DNA from: Phaeacidiphilus oryzae TH49
GTDB lineage: Bacteria > Actinomycetota > Actinomycetes > Streptomycetales > Streptomycetaceae
Reading direction: 5' to 3'
Assembly: GCF_000744815.1 (NCBI RefSeq)
Contig: NZ_JQMQ01000005.1
Location: 5,351,801 to 5,415,800, forward strand
Length of the DNA: 64,000 nt
Made by a program: the position numbers and the translations under genes. Under the pieces are notes generated by a model. The model saw only the letters and a list, made by a program, of their open reading frames with translations. It had not been told where the DNA came from and did not search any database. Below are positions 40,703 through 50,602 of this stretch, piece by piece (positions within the stretch are counted from its first letter, which is position 1; each line of letters begins with the position of its first letter).

Positions 40703-41740
40703 TCACAGGGTGAAGTGCGCGGCGATCGGGAGATGGTCGCTGGCCGTGGCGGGGAGGGTCCACGCGCCGACGGGGCTGACGCCCCGGGACATGATCTGGT
40801 CGATGCGGGCCATCGGGAACCTCGCCGGCCAGGAGAAGCCGAAACCGTCCCCCGCCGCCCCCTGCGCGGAGCGCAGCTGCGAGGTGATCGGCGCCAGCGC
40901 CCGGTCGTTCATGGTGCCGTTGAGGTCGCCCAGCAGCACCAGCCGCTTGTCGGAGTCGGAGGAGATCGCCGACCCCAGCGCCGCCGCGCTGTCGTCCCGC
41001 TCGTTCGCGGTGAACCCGCCGTCGAACTTCAGCCGCACCGAGGGCATGTGCGCCACGAAGACCGCCACGTCCCCCTTCGGGTCGTGGACCACCGTCCGCA
41101 GCGCCCGGGTCCAGCCGATCCTGATGTCCACCGGCCGGGTCCCGGACAGCGGGTACCTGGACCACAGTCCGACCGTCCCCTCCACCGCGTGGTACGGGTA
41201 CCTGGCCCTGAGGGCGCTCTCGAAGGACGGCAGCGAGCGCGCGGTCAGCTCCTCCATGGAGATCACGTCCGGGTCGGCCGCCTCCAGGGCGGCCGCCGTC
41301 CCCGCCGGGTCCGGGTTGTTCGCGTTGACGTTGTGCTGGACGACCGTGAAGTCGTAGCCGGTGTGCCTGGCCTTGCTGGTGACCTGGTCGCCGAAGAGCA
41401 TCCCCCAGACCACCACCGGCGCGATCAGCGCGACCAGCGCCGTCGCCGAGCGCCGCACCAGGCCGAGGACCAGCAGCACCGGCACCCCGAGGCCGAACCA
41501 CGGCAGGAAGGTCTCGGTGAGGCTGCCCAGGTTCCCGAAGCCGTCCGGGATCTGCCGGTGGAAGGCCAGCACCGCCGCCAGCAGCAGGGCCAGCAGGGCC
41601 AGGATCCAGCCCCTCCGCCAGGCGCCCCGGTGCGGCCGGAACCGGCCCGCCCCCTGCGGCTCGTATCCGCCTCCGTACCCGCTCGCGTTCCCGTTCCCGT
41701 CGTCCCAGCCGTACCCGTCGGCTCCGTCTCGCTCAGCCAC
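40703..41740 (-). CDS. membrane-anchored endonuclease/exonuclease/phosphatase-family protein
   Basis: A 345-residue protein. A Gly/Tyr-rich cytoplasmic start (~40 residues) is followed by three hydrophobic helices (to ~125) and an EEP domain outside or at the membrane. Domain motifs are VVQHNVNANN (Asn), DVISMEELTA (catalytic Glu), GLWSRYPL, LLGDLNGTMNDRAL (Asp, Asn) and ATASDHLPIAAHF (terminal Asp-His). EEP enzymes cleave phosphodiesters of DNA, phosphatidylinositol or sphingomyelin; the substrate is unknown. GTG 41740 has AGG about 6 nt upstream and is preferred to GTG 41761. Confidence 0.83.
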   Translation of the reverse strand: MAERDGADGYGWDDGNGNASGYGGGYEPQGAGRFRPHRGAWRRGWILALLALLLAAVLAFHRQIPDGFGNLGSLTETFLPWFGLGVPVLLVLGLVRRSATALVALIAPVVVWGMLFGDQVTSKARHTGYDFTVVQHNVNANNPDPAGTAAALEAADPDVISMEELTARSLPSFESALRARYPYHAVEGTVGLWSRYPLSGTRPVDIRIGWTRALRTVVHDPKGDVAVFVAHMPSVRLKFDGGFTANERDDSAAALGSAISSDSDKRLVLLGDLNGTMNDRALAPITSQLRSAQGAAGDGFGFSWPARFPMARIDQIMSRGVSPVGAWTLPATASDHLPIAAHFTL

Positions 41741-41855
41741 TCCGTACCTCACGTACCGCACGTACCGGTTTGCTTCCCTTCACCCCGAAGTTCGGATCAG
41801 CGTATGACCGTAGGGACGACTCCCCGGGCACGGAGGGTTCCGAGTTCGGTAAGTG

Positions 41856-42572
41856 TCACGGAAGGGATGGCGAAACCCCCGTCGACGCCGCCACCCCGTG
41901 CAGCGCCGAGTCGACGATCTGCTCGGAGAGCCGCGGGTCGTCCAGCGGCGCACTGTCGTCCAGCAGGGCCCGGATCAGGATCGGGCCCATCACCAGCTCG
42001 CAGAGCAGCCGTACGTCGACGTCCGCGCGGATCAGCCCCTCGGCCACCCCGCGCGAGACCACCCGCTGCACCGCCAGCTTCCGCGGCGCCACCACCCGCT
42101 CGTGGTAGAGCCGGTAGAGCTCGGGCGCGGCCGCCATCTCACCCAGGACGAGGGAGAGGAGGCCGCGGGAGCGCTTCACCAGGCCGCGCCGGCGCATGAA
42201 GTCGACCAGCTGCACCAGGTCCTCGCGGATGTCCCGGCCGGCCGGTTCCGGCGGCTGCTCGTCCAGCCGGACCACCAGGTCGAGGAGGAGGGCGTCGCGG
42301 TTCGGCCAGCGCCGGTAGAGGGTGGCCTTCCCCACACCGGCCTCGTGGGCGATCCGGTCGGTGGTGAGGTCGCCCAGGCGGGTGCCGCGCTCCAGCATCC
42401 GGTGGACGGCGTCGAAGATGGCCTGCTCGACGGCGGCGCTGCGGGGCCGGCCGCGCCGTGGCTCCGCCCGGTCGTCCCCGGCCGGCCCGCCGTCCGCCTC
42501 ACCGCGGGACCTCGGCCCGCGCCTGATCGCGCATCTCTTCCGCTCGCTTCGTTCGCCGTCAGCTGAGTGCAC
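41856..42572 (-). CDS. TetR-family transcriptional regulator
   Basis: A 238-residue regulator. After ~40 disordered charged residues comes [19 protein letters not shown] and the helix-turn-helix [31 protein letters not shown] in parts. The C-terminal domain is of the TetR_C_16-like type ([20 protein letters not shown]). GTG 42572 is chosen because GGAGAGGAG lies 6 nt upstream; the frame is open further upstream but not protein-like. It is divergent from panB; whether it regulates panB is unknown. Confidence 0.85.
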   Translation of the reverse strand: MHSADGERSERKRCAIRRGPRSRGEADGGPAGDDRAEPRRGRPRSAAVEQAIFDAVHRMLERGTRLGDLTTDRIAHEAGVGKATLYRRWPNRDALLLDLVVRLDEQPPEPAGRDIREDLVQLVDFMRRRGLVKRSRGLLSLVLGEMAAAPELYRLYHERVVAPRKLAVQRVVSRGVAEGLIRADVDVRLLCELVMGPILIRALLDDSAPLDDPRLSEQIVDSALHGVAASTGVSPSLP

Positions 42573-42747
42573 CGGCGGCTCCTCTCCCTGCTCGCCCCCC
42601 GGCGTCCCGTCCGGACCATCCTCCCGCACCCATCCGCGCAGGTCACGGGGTGGGGTACAGAGAATTCGCAGAACATGCCAGCATGGGGGGCGATCCGGGG
42701 ACGTTCGCGAGAACGCCACGAGACGACAATTCCAGGAGGAGTGCTCA

Positions 42748-43590
42748 ATGACCGAGCACAGCAACAGCTCCCTGTACGGCGGCGTGACCGGCCGCCGGGT
42801 GACCGTGCGGGACCTCGCCAAGGCCAAGCAGAACGGTGAGCGGTGGGCCATGCTCACCGCCTACGACGCCCCCACCGCCGCGGTGTTCGACGAGGCGGGG
42901 ATCCCCGTTCTGCTGGTCGGCGACTCGGCCGGCAACTGCCACCTCGGCTACGAGACCACCGTGCCGGTGACCATGGACCAGATGGTGATGATGGCGGGCT
43001 CGGTGGTGCGCGGCACCGAGCGCGCGCTGATCGTCGCCGACCTGCCGTTCGGCGCGTACCAGGAGTCCGCGCAGCAGGCCCTCCACAACTCGGTGCGGCT
43101 GCTGAAGGAGGCCGGCGTCCAGGCGGTGAAGCTGGAGGGCGGCGAGCGGTCGGCGGCCGCCATCCAGCTGCTGGTCGAGGCCGGGATCCCGGTGATGGCG
43201 CACATCGGCCTCACCCCGCAGTCGGTGAACGCCTTCGGCGGCTACCCCGTGCAGGGGCGCGGCGACGAGGGCGCCCAGCGGCTGCTGAACGACGCCAAGG
43301 CGGTGCAGGACGCCGGGGCCTTCTCGGTGGTGCTGGAGGCGGTGCCGGCGAAGCTGGCCGGCGAGGTGACCAGCGCGCTGCACATCCCGACGGTCGGCAT
43401 CGGGGCCGGGCCGGACTGCGACGCCCAGGTGCTGGTGTGGACCGACATGGCGGGGATGACCGCCGGCCGGGTCCCGAAGTTCGTCAAGCGGTACGCGGAC
43501 CTCCGCGGGGTGCTCGGCGCGGCGGCCACGGCCTTCGCGGACGAGGTCCGCGGCGGGGCGTTCCCGGGCGAGGAGCAGTCCTTCAGGTAG
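42748..43590 (+). CDS. panB: 3-methyl-2-oxobutanoate hydroxymethyltransferase
   Basis: A 280-residue (beta/alpha)8 enzyme that makes ketopantoate from alpha-ketoisovalerate with methylene-THF, the first step to pantothenate and CoA. Motifs: [36 protein letters not shown] (metal Asp), ADLPFGAYQ (Asp), AVKLEGG (Lys, Glu) and [20 protein letters not shown]. The start ATG has AGGAGGAG upstream. Other pan genes are not in the window. A strong hairpin follows the stop. Confidence 0.95.
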   Translation: MTEHSNSSLYGGVTGRRVTVRDLAKAKQNGERWAMLTAYDAPTAAVFDEAGIPVLLVGDSAGNCHLGYETTVPVTMDQMVMMAGSVVRGTERALIVADLPFGAYQESAQQALHNSVRLLKEAGVQAVKLEGGERSAAAIQLLVEAGIPVMAHIGLTPQSVNAFGGYPVQGRGDEGAQRLLNDAKAVQDAGAFSVVLEAVPAKLAGEVTSALHIPTVGIGAGPDCDAQVLVWTDMAGMTAGRVPKFVKRYADLRGVLGAAATAFADEVRGGAFPGEEQSFR

Positions 43591-43607
43591 CGGCGGCGGC
43601 CGGCCCC

Positions 43608-43646
43608 GGCCCCGAGGGGGGTTCTCACAGAACCACCCTCGGGGCC
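43608..43646 (+). terminator. panB terminator
   Basis: An 18-bp stem with one mismatch (43608-43625 with 43629-43646) and a 3-nt loop CAC follows the panB stop by 18 nt. Confidence 0.75.
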
Positions 43647-43668
43647 CGGGTCCGGCCTCCGGGACCGT

Positions 43669-43674
43669 GATACT
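43669..43674 (+). promoter_or_regulatory. leaderless -10 element of the second XRE gene
   Basis: GATACT, 7 nt before ATG 43682, lies in the same octamer GATACTGG that precedes the XRE gene at 23796. Confidence 0.5.
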
Positions 43675-43681
43675 GGAGTCC

Positions 43682-44611
43682 ATGGGTCTGGATCACACCG
43701 TCGAGCTCAGCGAGTTCCTCCGCTCTCGCCGGGCGCGCCTCACCCCGGAGTCCGTCGGCCTGCCGCCGGCCGTCACCGGCTCGGCGCGCCGGGTGCCCGG
43801 CCTGCGCCGGGAGGAGCTGGCCCAGCTGGCCGGGGTCAGCACGGACTACTACACCCGCCTGGAACAGGGCCGGCACCGGAACGTCTCGGCGAGCGTCCTG
43901 GAGGCCATCGCCCGCGCCCTCCAGCTGGACGAGACCGAGCAGGCCTACCTGGTCGCGCTCGCCCAGCACCACCGGCACGGCGGCGGCCGGCGGCACTCCC
44001 GCTCGGCCCGGCCGAGGCGGGTGCGCCCGAGCCTCCACCAGATGCTCGGCGCCCTGGACGCGGCCACCCCGGCGCTGATCACCGACAGCTCGACCCAGGT
44101 GCTGGCCGCCAACCGGCTGGCCCGCTCGCTCTACCCGGACTTCGAGGCGATGCCCTACCGGGAGCGGAACCTGGCCCGGCTGGTCTTCCTCGACGAGTCC
44201 GCCCGGGACCTCTTCCCGGACTGGGCCGAGGTCGCCGAGGACACCGCGGCCAACCTCCGGCTGGCCGCCAGCCGGGACTGCGAGGACTCCGGCTTCTGCG
44301 AGCTGATCGGCGAACTCGCCGTCAAGTCGCCGGAGTTCCGGACCACCTGGGCCAAGCACACGGTGCGCAGGCGCAGCCACGGGCACAAGCGCTTCCGGCA
44401 TCCGCAGGTCGGCGAGCTCGCCCTGGAGTACGAGGTGTTCGCCCCGGCCGACGAGCCGGACCAGACCCTGTTCATCTACACCGCGGAGCCCGGCTCCCCC
44501 TCGGAGACCGCGCTCCAGCTCCTGGCCAACCTGAGCCTGGGCGACGCCGACAAGAACGCCGGCCGACCGACACAGCACGACACCGACAGCGTGGAGTCAC
44601 ACCGCATATGA
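43682..44611 (+). CDS. XRE-family regulator with MmyB-like ligand domain
   Basis: A 309-residue regulator. The helix-turn-helix is [26 protein letters not shown] (residues ~40-65). The MmyB-type domain covers the rest ([24 protein letters not shown]). It overlaps the following dehydrogenase gene by 4 bp (ATGA), so both are coupled and the regulator probably controls the enzyme. It is a paralogue of the regulator at 23796. Confidence 0.88.
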   Translation: MGLDHTVELSEFLRSRRARLTPESVGLPPAVTGSARRVPGLRREELAQLAGVSTDYYTRLEQGRHRNVSASVLEAIARALQLDETEQAYLVALAQHHRHGGGRRHSRSARPRRVRPSLHQMLGALDAATPALITDSSTQVLAANRLARSLYPDFEAMPYRERNLARLVFLDESARDLFPDWAEVAEDTAANLRLAASRDCEDSGFCELIGELAVKSPEFRTTWAKHTVRRRSHGHKRFRHPQVGELALEYEVFAPADEPDQTLFIYTAEPGSPSETALQLLANLSLGDADKNAGRPTQHDTDSVESHRI

Positions 44612-45654
44612 GCACCACCAGCGTTCCCGCATACGCCGCTCCTGCCCCCAGTGCCCCGCTGGAGCGCACCATCATCCCGCGGCGCGAGCTGCGCGAGGGC
44701 GACATCCTGATCGACATCAAGTACGCCGGCATCTGCCACTCGGACATCCACCAGGTCCGCAACGAGTGGGGCGAGGGCATCTTCCCGATGGTGCCCGGCC
44801 ACGAGATCGCCGGCGTGGTGGCCGAGGTCGGCCCCGGCGTCACCGACTTCTCGGTGGGCGACCGGGTCGGCGTCGGCTGCATGGTCGACTCCTGCGGCGA
44901 GTGCGTCAACTGCCGCAAGGGCGAGGAGCAGTACTGCACCGCCGGCAACATCCCCACCTACAACGGCATCGGCAAGGACGGTGAGCCGACCTACGGCGGC
45001 TACTCCACCCAGGTCGTCGTCGACCACAAGTTCGTGCTGCGGATCCCGCACGGGATCTCGCTGGACGAGGCCGCGCCGCTGCTCTGCGCCGGCATCACCA
45101 CCTACTCGCCGCTGCGGCACTGGAACGCCGGACCCGGCCGGCAGGTCGCCGTCCTCGGCCTGGGCGGGCTCGGCCACCTCGCGGTGAAGATCGCCCACGC
45201 GATGGGCGCCGAGGTGACCGTCCTCAGCCACTCCGAGAAGAAGCGCGAGGACGCGGCCAAGCTGGGCGCGGACCACTACGTCAACACCTCGGTGGAGGGC
45301 GCGCTCGAGGCGCTGGCCGGGAAGTTCGACGTGATCGTGAACACCGTCTCGGCCAGCCTGGAGCTGGACGCCTACCTGGCCACGCTGACCGTGGACGGCG
45401 CCATGGCGAACGTCGGCGCGCCGGAGAAGCCGGTCTCGCTGAACCTCTTCTCGCTGATCGGCGGGCGGCGCTCGCTGGCCGGCTCGATGATCGGCGGTAT
45501 CCGGGAGACCCAGGAGATGCTGGACTTCTGCGCCGAGCACGGGATCGGCGCCGAGATCGAGCTGATCTCCGCCGACCGCATCAACGAGGCCTACGACCGG
45601 GTGGTCGCCAGCGACGTCCGCTACCGCTTCGTGATCGACACCGCCACGATCTGA
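44608..45654 (+). CDS. zinc-dependent NAD(P) alcohol dehydrogenase (YahK/AdhC group)
   Basis: A 348-residue medium-chain dehydrogenase. Catalytic zinc ligands are in [15 protein letters not shown] and the later [10 protein letters not shown]. The structural zinc lobe has four cysteines ([16 protein letters not shown]). The coenzyme site is [13 protein letters not shown]. The group reduces aldehydes with NADPH (cinnamyl-alcohol-dehydrogenase-like). Its ATG overlaps the XRE stop codon. A hairpin terminator follows. Confidence 0.92.
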   Translation: MSTTSVPAYAAPAPSAPLERTIIPRRELREGDILIDIKYAGICHSDIHQVRNEWGEGIFPMVPGHEIAGVVAEVGPGVTDFSVGDRVGVGCMVDSCGECVNCRKGEEQYCTAGNIPTYNGIGKDGEPTYGGYSTQVVVDHKFVLRIPHGISLDEAAPLLCAGITTYSPLRHWNAGPGRQVAVLGLGGLGHLAVKIAHAMGAEVTVLSHSEKKREDAAKLGADHYVNTSVEGALEALAGKFDVIVNTVSASLELDAYLATLTVDGAMANVGAPEKPVSLNLFSLIGGRRSLAGSMIGGIRETQEMLDFCAEHGIGAEIELISADRINEAYDRVVASDVRYRFVIDTATI

Positions 45655-45674
45655 CGGACGCGCCCTCGCTGCGT

Positions 45675-45726
45675 GCCGCCGCCCCCTGATCCACGCCCCC
45701 CGGGGCGCCGGACCGGGGGCGGCGGC
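45675..45726 (+). terminator. terminator of the XRE/dehydrogenase operon
   Basis: The perfect 12-bp stem GCCGCCGCCCCC (45675-45686) with 45715-45726 encloses a second perfect hairpin, CGCCCC/GGGGCG. Confidence 0.65.
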
Positions 45727-45901
45727 CCGCCGCGAGGTGCGTTGCGGGCGTCCCCCGGCCTGGGGCTGGGGGGCCGCTCCCGGGCACGCGGCGGGGTACG
45801 GAGGCGTTGAGCACAGGGAGCGTCGCTTGCTGCGGGTCAGCCGCGCACGGCAGGATGGCGCCCCACGCAACCCTCAGCCCCAGCCATGGAGCGCACCCCG
45901 G

Positions 45902-46711
45902 ATGACCGCGACCGACGAACGCACCCGCCCCCGCTCGGCGGGCCACAACCGTGTCAGCAACGTCTTCTGGGTGCTGCTGGCGGTCTTCGGCGCCTCCGGC
46001 TACCTGGTCTGGGACCACTTCGGCAACGTCCGCTTCGGCGTCTTCCTCTTCGTGATCTCGGGCTGGCTGGTCTCCCTCTGCCTCCACGAGTACGCCCACG
46101 CCCGTACCGCCCTGCACAGCGGGGACATCGGCGTCGGGGTCCGCGGCTACCTCACCCTCAACCCGCTGAAGTACACCCACCCGGTGTACAGCTTCCTGCT
46201 GCCCGTGGTCTTCATCATCATCGGCGGCATCGCGCTGCCCGGCGGGGCGGTCTTCATCGACCGGGGGCGGATCCGCAAGCGCGGCCAGCACAGCCTGATC
46301 TCGGCCGCCGGGCCCGCGATCAACGCCCTCTTCGCGGTCGCCTGCCTGCTGCCGCTGGGGGCCGGGTGGCTGGACTCGGCGCCGACGGAGTTCGCCGCCG
46401 CGCTCGGCTACCTGGGGGCGCTCGAGGTCATCGCGACCGTCCTCAACCTGGTGCCGATCCCCGGCCTGGACGGCTACGGGATCATCGAGCCCTGGCTGTC
46501 GTACCAGACCCGGCGGGCGTTCGCGCCCTTCGCTCCGTACGGGATGATGGCGATCTTCGTCCTGCTGTGGACGCCGTCGCTGAACCAGTGGTTCTTCACG
46601 GACATCGTCGGCGGCGTGCTGGGCTGGTTCGGGAACGCCGGCGGATACGCGGCGGTCGGCCAGGAGCTCTTCCGCTTCTGGCACGCCAACCTGCTGGGCT
46701 ACGGCGGCTGA
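45902..46711 (+). CDS. site-2-protease-like M50 metalloprotease
   Basis: A 269-residue membrane protein with about six helices. The zinc motif HEYAH is at 62-66 in a helix, and the third ligand is in NLVPIPGLDG (Asp190), the two hallmarks of M50 peptidases. Members cut substrates inside the membrane or are housekeeping relatives; no PDZ domain is present. The substrate is unknown. It has no strong ribosome site, and no regulated partner gene is adjacent. Confidence 0.88.
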   Translation: MTATDERTRPRSAGHNRVSNVFWVLLAVFGASGYLVWDHFGNVRFGVFLFVISGWLVSLCLHEYAHARTALHSGDIGVGVRGYLTLNPLKYTHPVYSFLLPVVFIIIGGIALPGGAVFIDRGRIRKRGQHSLISAAGPAINALFAVACLLPLGAGWLDSAPTEFAAALGYLGALEVIATVLNLVPIPGLDGYGIIEPWLSYQTRRAFAPFAPYGMMAIFVLLWTPSLNQWFFTDIVGGVLGWFGNAGGYAAVGQELFRFWHANLLGYGG

Positions 46712-46738
46712 GCGGGAGCAGCCGTCCGCCGACCCCCG

Positions 46739-46900
46739 CTAGCGGCGGGCGCGGCGCAGCTGGACCCAGCCGACGTTGGACGCCAGGCCGGCCAGCAGCA
46801 CCCACAGCAGCCCGACCCACAGGCCCGCCAGGGCCGAGACCACGGCGGCGAGCAGCGCCAGCGCGGCGAGGATGAACGCGAAGAGCGAGAAACGCGGCAT
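46739..46900 (-). CDS. small two-helix membrane protein
   Basis: A 53-residue protein made of two hydrophobic helices (FSLFAFILAALALLAAVVSAL, then LWVGLLWVLLAGLASNVGW in parts) and a basic end RRARR. AGGAG lies 8 nt before the ATG. It converges on the M50 gene with a 27-bp gap. No function is known. Confidence 0.65.
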   Translation of the reverse strand: MPRFSLFAFILAALALLAAVVSALAGLWVGLLWVLLAGLASNVGWVQLRRARR

Positions 46901-47014
46901 GGGGCGGGCTCCTGGGGGTGCGGTACGGCTGCCGCCCCACATTCTCCCCGACGCCTCCGCGACTCCCGCCCAGGGGTCGCGGGTCGGCTCGGCGGGTCCG
47001 TGCGGCGGGTCCGC

Positions 47015-47773
47015 TCAGACGTCGGTGATCCGCAGGCCCGCGTGCGCCTTGTAGCGGCGGTTCACCGAGATCAGGTTGGCCACCAGCGACTCCACCTGGT
47101 GGGCGTTGCGCAGCCGGCCGGCGAAGACCCCGCGCATGCCGTCGATCCGGCCCGCCAGCGCCTGCACGATGTCGGTGGCCTCGCGCTCCTCGCCGAGCAC
47201 CAGCACATCGGTGTCGATCTTCTCGATCTCCGGGTCCTGGAGGAGGACCGCCGAGAGGTGGTGGAAGGCGGCCGTCACCCTGGAGTCCGGCAGCAGGGCG
47301 GCGGCCTGCTCGGCGGCGCTGCCCTCGGCCGGCTTCAGCGCGTAGGCGCCCTTCTTGTCGAAGCCCAGCGGGTTGACGCAGTCGACCACGATCTTCCCGG
47401 CCAGCTGCTCGCGCAGGGCGGTCAGCAGATCGCCGTGGCCCTCCCAGGGCACGGCCACGATGACGATGTCGCTCTCGGCGGCGGTGGTCGCGTTGTCCGC
47501 GCCGCGCACGCCCGCACCGCCCGGCAGCTCGGCCAGCTCGGCGGCGGCCGTCCCGGCCCGCTCGGCGCTGCGGGAGCCGATCACGACGGCCTGCCCGGCC
47601 TTGGCGAGGCGGTAGGCGAGGCCGCGGCCCTGCGGCCCGGTGCCGCCGAGGACGCCGACGGTAAGACCGGAGACGTCGGGCAGCTCGTGCGGGTCCTTCC
47701 TGGGCTTGGCAGCCGGGGCGGACGCGGAGTCGGCAGAGGCGGCGGAGTCGTTGGCACGATCAGGTGTGGTCAT
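47015..47773 (-). CDS. npdG: NADPH-dependent F420 reductase (F420:NADP oxidoreductase)
   Basis: A 252-residue enzyme. After ~30 disordered residues comes the NADP-binding start VGVLGGTGPQGRGLAYRLA, then VIGSRSAERA, IVIVAVPWEGH, VVDCVNPLGF and the C-terminal VESLVANLISVNRRYKAHAG, matching the Fno/NpdG family. It moves hydride between NADPH and cofactor F420, supplying F420H2 for enzymes such as the LLM-type oxidoreductases (one is encoded at 22033). It stands alone. Confidence 0.9.
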   Translation of the reverse strand: MTTPDRANDSAASADSASAPAAKPRKDPHELPDVSGLTVGVLGGTGPQGRGLAYRLAKAGQAVVIGSRSAERAGTAAAELAELPGGAGVRGADNATTAAESDIVIVAVPWEGHGDLLTALREQLAGKIVVDCVNPLGFDKKGAYALKPAEGSAAEQAAALLPDSRVTAAFHHLSAVLLQDPEIEKIDTDVLVLGEEREATDIVQALAGRIDGMRGVFAGRLRNAHQVESLVANLISVNRRYKAHAGLRITDV

Positions 47774-47820
47774 GCCCGAATCCTCCCATCGCCGCCGGTC
47801 ACTTGGCAGGATGGGCCCCC

Positions 47821-48417
47821 GTGGATGGGTCCAGGGTCACACTGCTGCGGGAGCTCCTCGCCGGCACCGGCTGGGTCGAGTCGACGGCGGAGTTCGCCGG
47901 GGGGCTGCACGCGGCGGTGACCCGGCGGTCGGCCAGGCCGGGAGGCCTGCTGCTGGTCGGCGGCGAGGCGGAGGAGCCCTGGCACCTGGCCGCGCACCTC
48001 ACCGACGAGGCCGGCTGGTGCGGCGTCCCGGAGCTGGCCCCGACCCTCGTCAGGCACCGGGTCCCGGACGGGGCGCCGGGCCATCTCGCCGTTCCGCTAC
48101 GGAGGTTGGAGGAGGCGCGGCGCAACGAGACGGTCTTCGTGGTGGGCGGCGGCGGACTCGGCGAGGGCGTGCTGCAGCGGGTCTCGGACGCCCGCAGGAC
48201 CGGCGCCACGGTCCTCGCCCTGGAGGACGGTGATCCGGAGCTGCGCGCGCTGGCGCACGAGGCGCTGGCCGCGCCGGGCGGCGACGACCCCGTCACCCTG
48301 GACGTCCTCCAGCACCTGGTCAGCAGCGCGGCCGGCACGGCCCGCCGCGGCGGCGCGCGAGCGCTGCTGCGCCGCTGGTTCCCACCGGCCGGCTCCGCCG
48401 CCGACCTCCGCTGGTGA
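47821..48417 (+). CDS. conserved hypothetical protein
   Basis: A 198-residue soluble protein starting at GTG 47821, with AGGA 9 nt upstream. It has Rossmann-like strands (GLLLVGGEAEEPWHLAAHL, ETVFVVGGGGLGEGVLQRV, GATVLALEDGDPEL) suggesting a nucleotide- or sugar-binding fold. I recall similar hypothetical proteins in Streptomyces but no function. It is divergent from the F420 reductase gene, 47 bp away. Confidence 0.7.
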   Translation: MDGSRVTLLRELLAGTGWVESTAEFAGGLHAAVTRRSARPGGLLLVGGEAEEPWHLAAHLTDEAGWCGVPELAPTLVRHRVPDGAPGHLAVPLRRLEEARRNETVFVVGGGGLGEGVLQRVSDARRTGATVLALEDGDPELRALAHEALAAPGGDDPVTLDVLQHLVSSAAGTARRGGARALLRRWFPPAGSAADLRW

Positions 48418-48505
48418 GCGGCCGGCGCCGGGCCCTGGCCGCTTTCCCCGCAGCGGCGGCGGTGCGCTCGTTGCCGACGGCGGCACGGCAGGTGACGCTT
48501 GGCGG

Positions 48506-49087
48506 ATGGGATTCGAGGAGCTTCACGCGACAGGACGCGACACCTTCGGACAGCTGATCCCGGGCGGCGCCGAGCGCCTCGCGGAGATGTTCCGCGCCGC
48601 CCCCGCACTCGCGGAGACCGCCGTCGGCACGGTCTACGGCCACCTCCACCACCGCACCGCCCTGGACCCCCGCACGCGGGAGGCGGTCGCCCTCGCGGCG
48701 ATCCTCGCGGCCGGCATGTACGAGGGCCCCCTCAGGGTGCACCTCGGCACCGGGCTCGCGGCCGGCCTCGCCCCCGGCGAGATCGCCGAAGTCCTGCTGG
48801 AGACCGCCGCGTTCGCCGGGTTCCCGCGGGCGGTCTCCGCGCTGCCCGCGGTGCGGGCCGCCTTCGAGCAGTCCGGCGCCCCGGTGCCGCCCCCGCCGGC
48901 GCCGAGGGAGACCGCGCTCGCCCACCTCGCCGCCACCGGCGTCGACACCACCGGCGCACGGGTGGTGGCGACATCCCCCGACGAGGTGGTCGCGGTCTTC
49001 TCCGCCGAGCGCATCCTGCATCTTCACATCGAGGGCTCCGAGGTGATCTCGACTACCTGGCTCCGCTCGGAGAGGATGAGCGGGTGA
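48506..49087 (+). CDS. carboxymuconolactone decarboxylase (AhpD-like) family protein
   Basis: A 193-residue protein. The CMD core is HHRTALDPRTREAVALAAILAAGMYEGPLRVHLGTGLAAGL, read in parts, followed by EIAEVLLETAAFAGFPRAVSAL. The usual CxxC of AhpD is absent (GMYEGP takes its place), so a hydroperoxidase role is unlikely and a decarboxylase-like or unknown role more so. A C-terminal ~60-residue extension is of unknown type. It overlaps the next gene by 4 bp (GTGA). Confidence 0.83.
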   Translation: MGFEELHATGRDTFGQLIPGGAERLAEMFRAAPALAETAVGTVYGHLHHRTALDPRTREAVALAAILAAGMYEGPLRVHLGTGLAAGLAPGEIAEVLLETAAFAGFPRAVSALPAVRAAFEQSGAPVPPPPAPRETALAHLAATGVDTTGARVVATSPDEVVAVFSAERILHLHIEGSEVISTTWLRSERMSG

Positions 49088-50013
49088 AAACGTTGTCATT
49101 CCCCAACACCGAACTGCGCGCCTCCAACGTCGTCCTGGGGCTGATGCGCATCGCCGAACTCGACGACGAGCAGATCCGCACGCTCTACGGCAGCGCCCGG
49201 GACGCCGGGATCAACGCCTTCGACCACGCCGACATCTACGGCCCGACCCGCCACGCGTGCGAGGCCCGCTTCGGGGAGGCCGTCAAGCTGACGCCCGCCG
49301 ACCGCGAGTCGATCGTGATCACCAGCAAGGTCGGCATCCGCCCCGGCTTCTTCGACTTCTCCAAGGAGCACATCCTCCGCTCCGTCGACGAGTCGCTGGC
49401 CGCGCTGCGGACGGAGTACCTGGACGTCCTCCTCCTCCACCGCCCGGACACCCTGGTCGAGCCGGAGGAGGTCGCGGCGGCCTTCGACGAGCTGCACGCC
49501 GCCGGGAAGGTGGTGAACTTCGGCGTCTCCAACCACACCCCCGCCCAGATCGAGCTGCTGAAGACCGCCGTCCGCCGTCCGCTGGTGGCCAACCAGGTGC
49601 AGCTGAGCATCACCCACTGCCCGCTGATCGCCTCCGGCATCGCCTCCAACATGGCCGGCCTGGACCAGTCGATCAGCCGGGACAACGGCCTGCTCGACTA
49701 CTCCCGCCTGCACGGGATGACCCTGCAGGCCTGGTCGCCGTTCCAGAAGGGGTTCTTCGACGGGGTCTTCATCGGCGACCGGGAGAACTACCCGGAGCTG
49801 AACGACGTCCTGGCGGAGCTGGCCGAGAAGTACCAGGTGACGCCGACCGGCATCGCGGTCGCCTGGATCACCCGCCACCCGGCGAACATGCAGGTCGTCC
49901 TCGGCACCACCAACCCCGGCCGGGTCGCCGAGTCCGCCGCCGGCTCGGAGCTGCCGCTCACCCGCGAGGAGTGGTACCGGCTCTTCCGCGCCGCCGGGCA
50001 CGTCGTGCCGTAA
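49084..50013 (+). CDS. aldo/keto reductase, YdhF-like
   Basis: A 309-residue (beta/alpha)8 reductase. Features are INAFDHADIYG (Asp, Tyr), ITSKVGIRP (Lys), YLDVLLLHRPD (His), VNFGVSNHTPAQIELL and the NADP site VLGTTNPGRVAES. It reduces carbonyls with NADPH. Its GTG overlaps the stop of the CMD-family gene, so the two are translated together. Its 3' end overlaps a convergent membrane gene by 56 bp. Confidence 0.9.
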   Translation: MKTLSFPNTELRASNVVLGLMRIAELDDEQIRTLYGSARDAGINAFDHADIYGPTRHACEARFGEAVKLTPADRESIVITSKVGIRPGFFDFSKEHILRSVDESLAALRTEYLDVLLLHRPDTLVEPEEVAAAFDELHAAGKVVNFGVSNHTPAQIELLKTAVRRPLVANQVQLSITHCPLIASGIASNMAGLDQSISRDNGLLDYSRLHGMTLQAWSPFQKGFFDGVFIGDRENYPELNDVLAELAEKYQVTPTGIAVAWITRHPANMQVVLGTTNPGRVAESAAGSELPLTREEWYRLFRAAGHVVP

Positions 50014-50602
50014 CCGGAGGAGGGCCGAGGGGCGGCCGGTTCCCGCCCCGGCGCAGCCCCTGGGTCAGCGCGAGCGCCGCTCCCGCGCCGGCGATCGCCA
50101 GCGCGGCGAGCGGGCGGGCCCACCAGTGGCCGGCGTGGCCCACGTCCGCCGAGGCGGCGACGAGGACCAGGGCCGAGGCCCCGTACCCGGCGAGCAGCGC
50201 CGCCGGGCGCAGCCGGCGCCGGCCCACCGGCCCGGCCGTCCGCGCGTCGACCAGGACCAGATAGCTCAGCAGCAGCACGGTGTCCGCGGCCGCGAGCGCC
50301 ACCGGCGGTGCGCCGCCGCCGCGGACCGCCGCGACCAGCACGCAGGCCACCGCGAACACCGTGTTGCGGTGCTGGACCAGCCGGGGCCACCAGCGGTAGG
50401 ACACCGTCACCGGACGCCGTGCGCGGGACGGCCCGGCGCACCAGGCGAGCACCAGCAGCAGCACGGTCAGGGGCAGGTCGCCGAGTTCGGACGGACGGGC
50501 CACGGCGAGGGCGAGGAGCAGGGCGAGGCCGCGCTCGGCCGCCGTCCCGAGGGCGGCCGCCAAGCCCCCGGCGCGGGCCGGGCCGGCCGTCCGGCCGCTC
50601 AT
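49958..50602 (-). CDS. membrane protein at the end of the MoxR/DUF58 operon
   Basis: A 214-residue protein with about five hydrophobic segments (LALLLALAVAR, LPLTVLLLVLAWC, TVFAVACVLVAAV, LLLSYLVLVDA, ALVLVAAS) and a basic tail. Its ATG overlaps the DUF58 stop (ATGA), so it is the last gene of the operon. The tail overlaps the aldo/keto reductase gene on the other strand. No family is recognised. Confidence 0.7.
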   Translation of the reverse strand: MSGRTAGPARAGGLAAALGTAAERGLALLLALAVARPSELGDLPLTVLLLVLAWCAGPSRARRPVTVSYRWWPRLVQHRNTVFAVACVLVAAVRGGGAPPVALAAADTVLLLSYLVLVDARTAGPVGRRRLRPAALLAGYGASALVLVAASADVGHAGHWWARPLAALAIAGAGAALALTQGLRRGGNRPPLGPPPVTARRARRRGRAGTTPRG

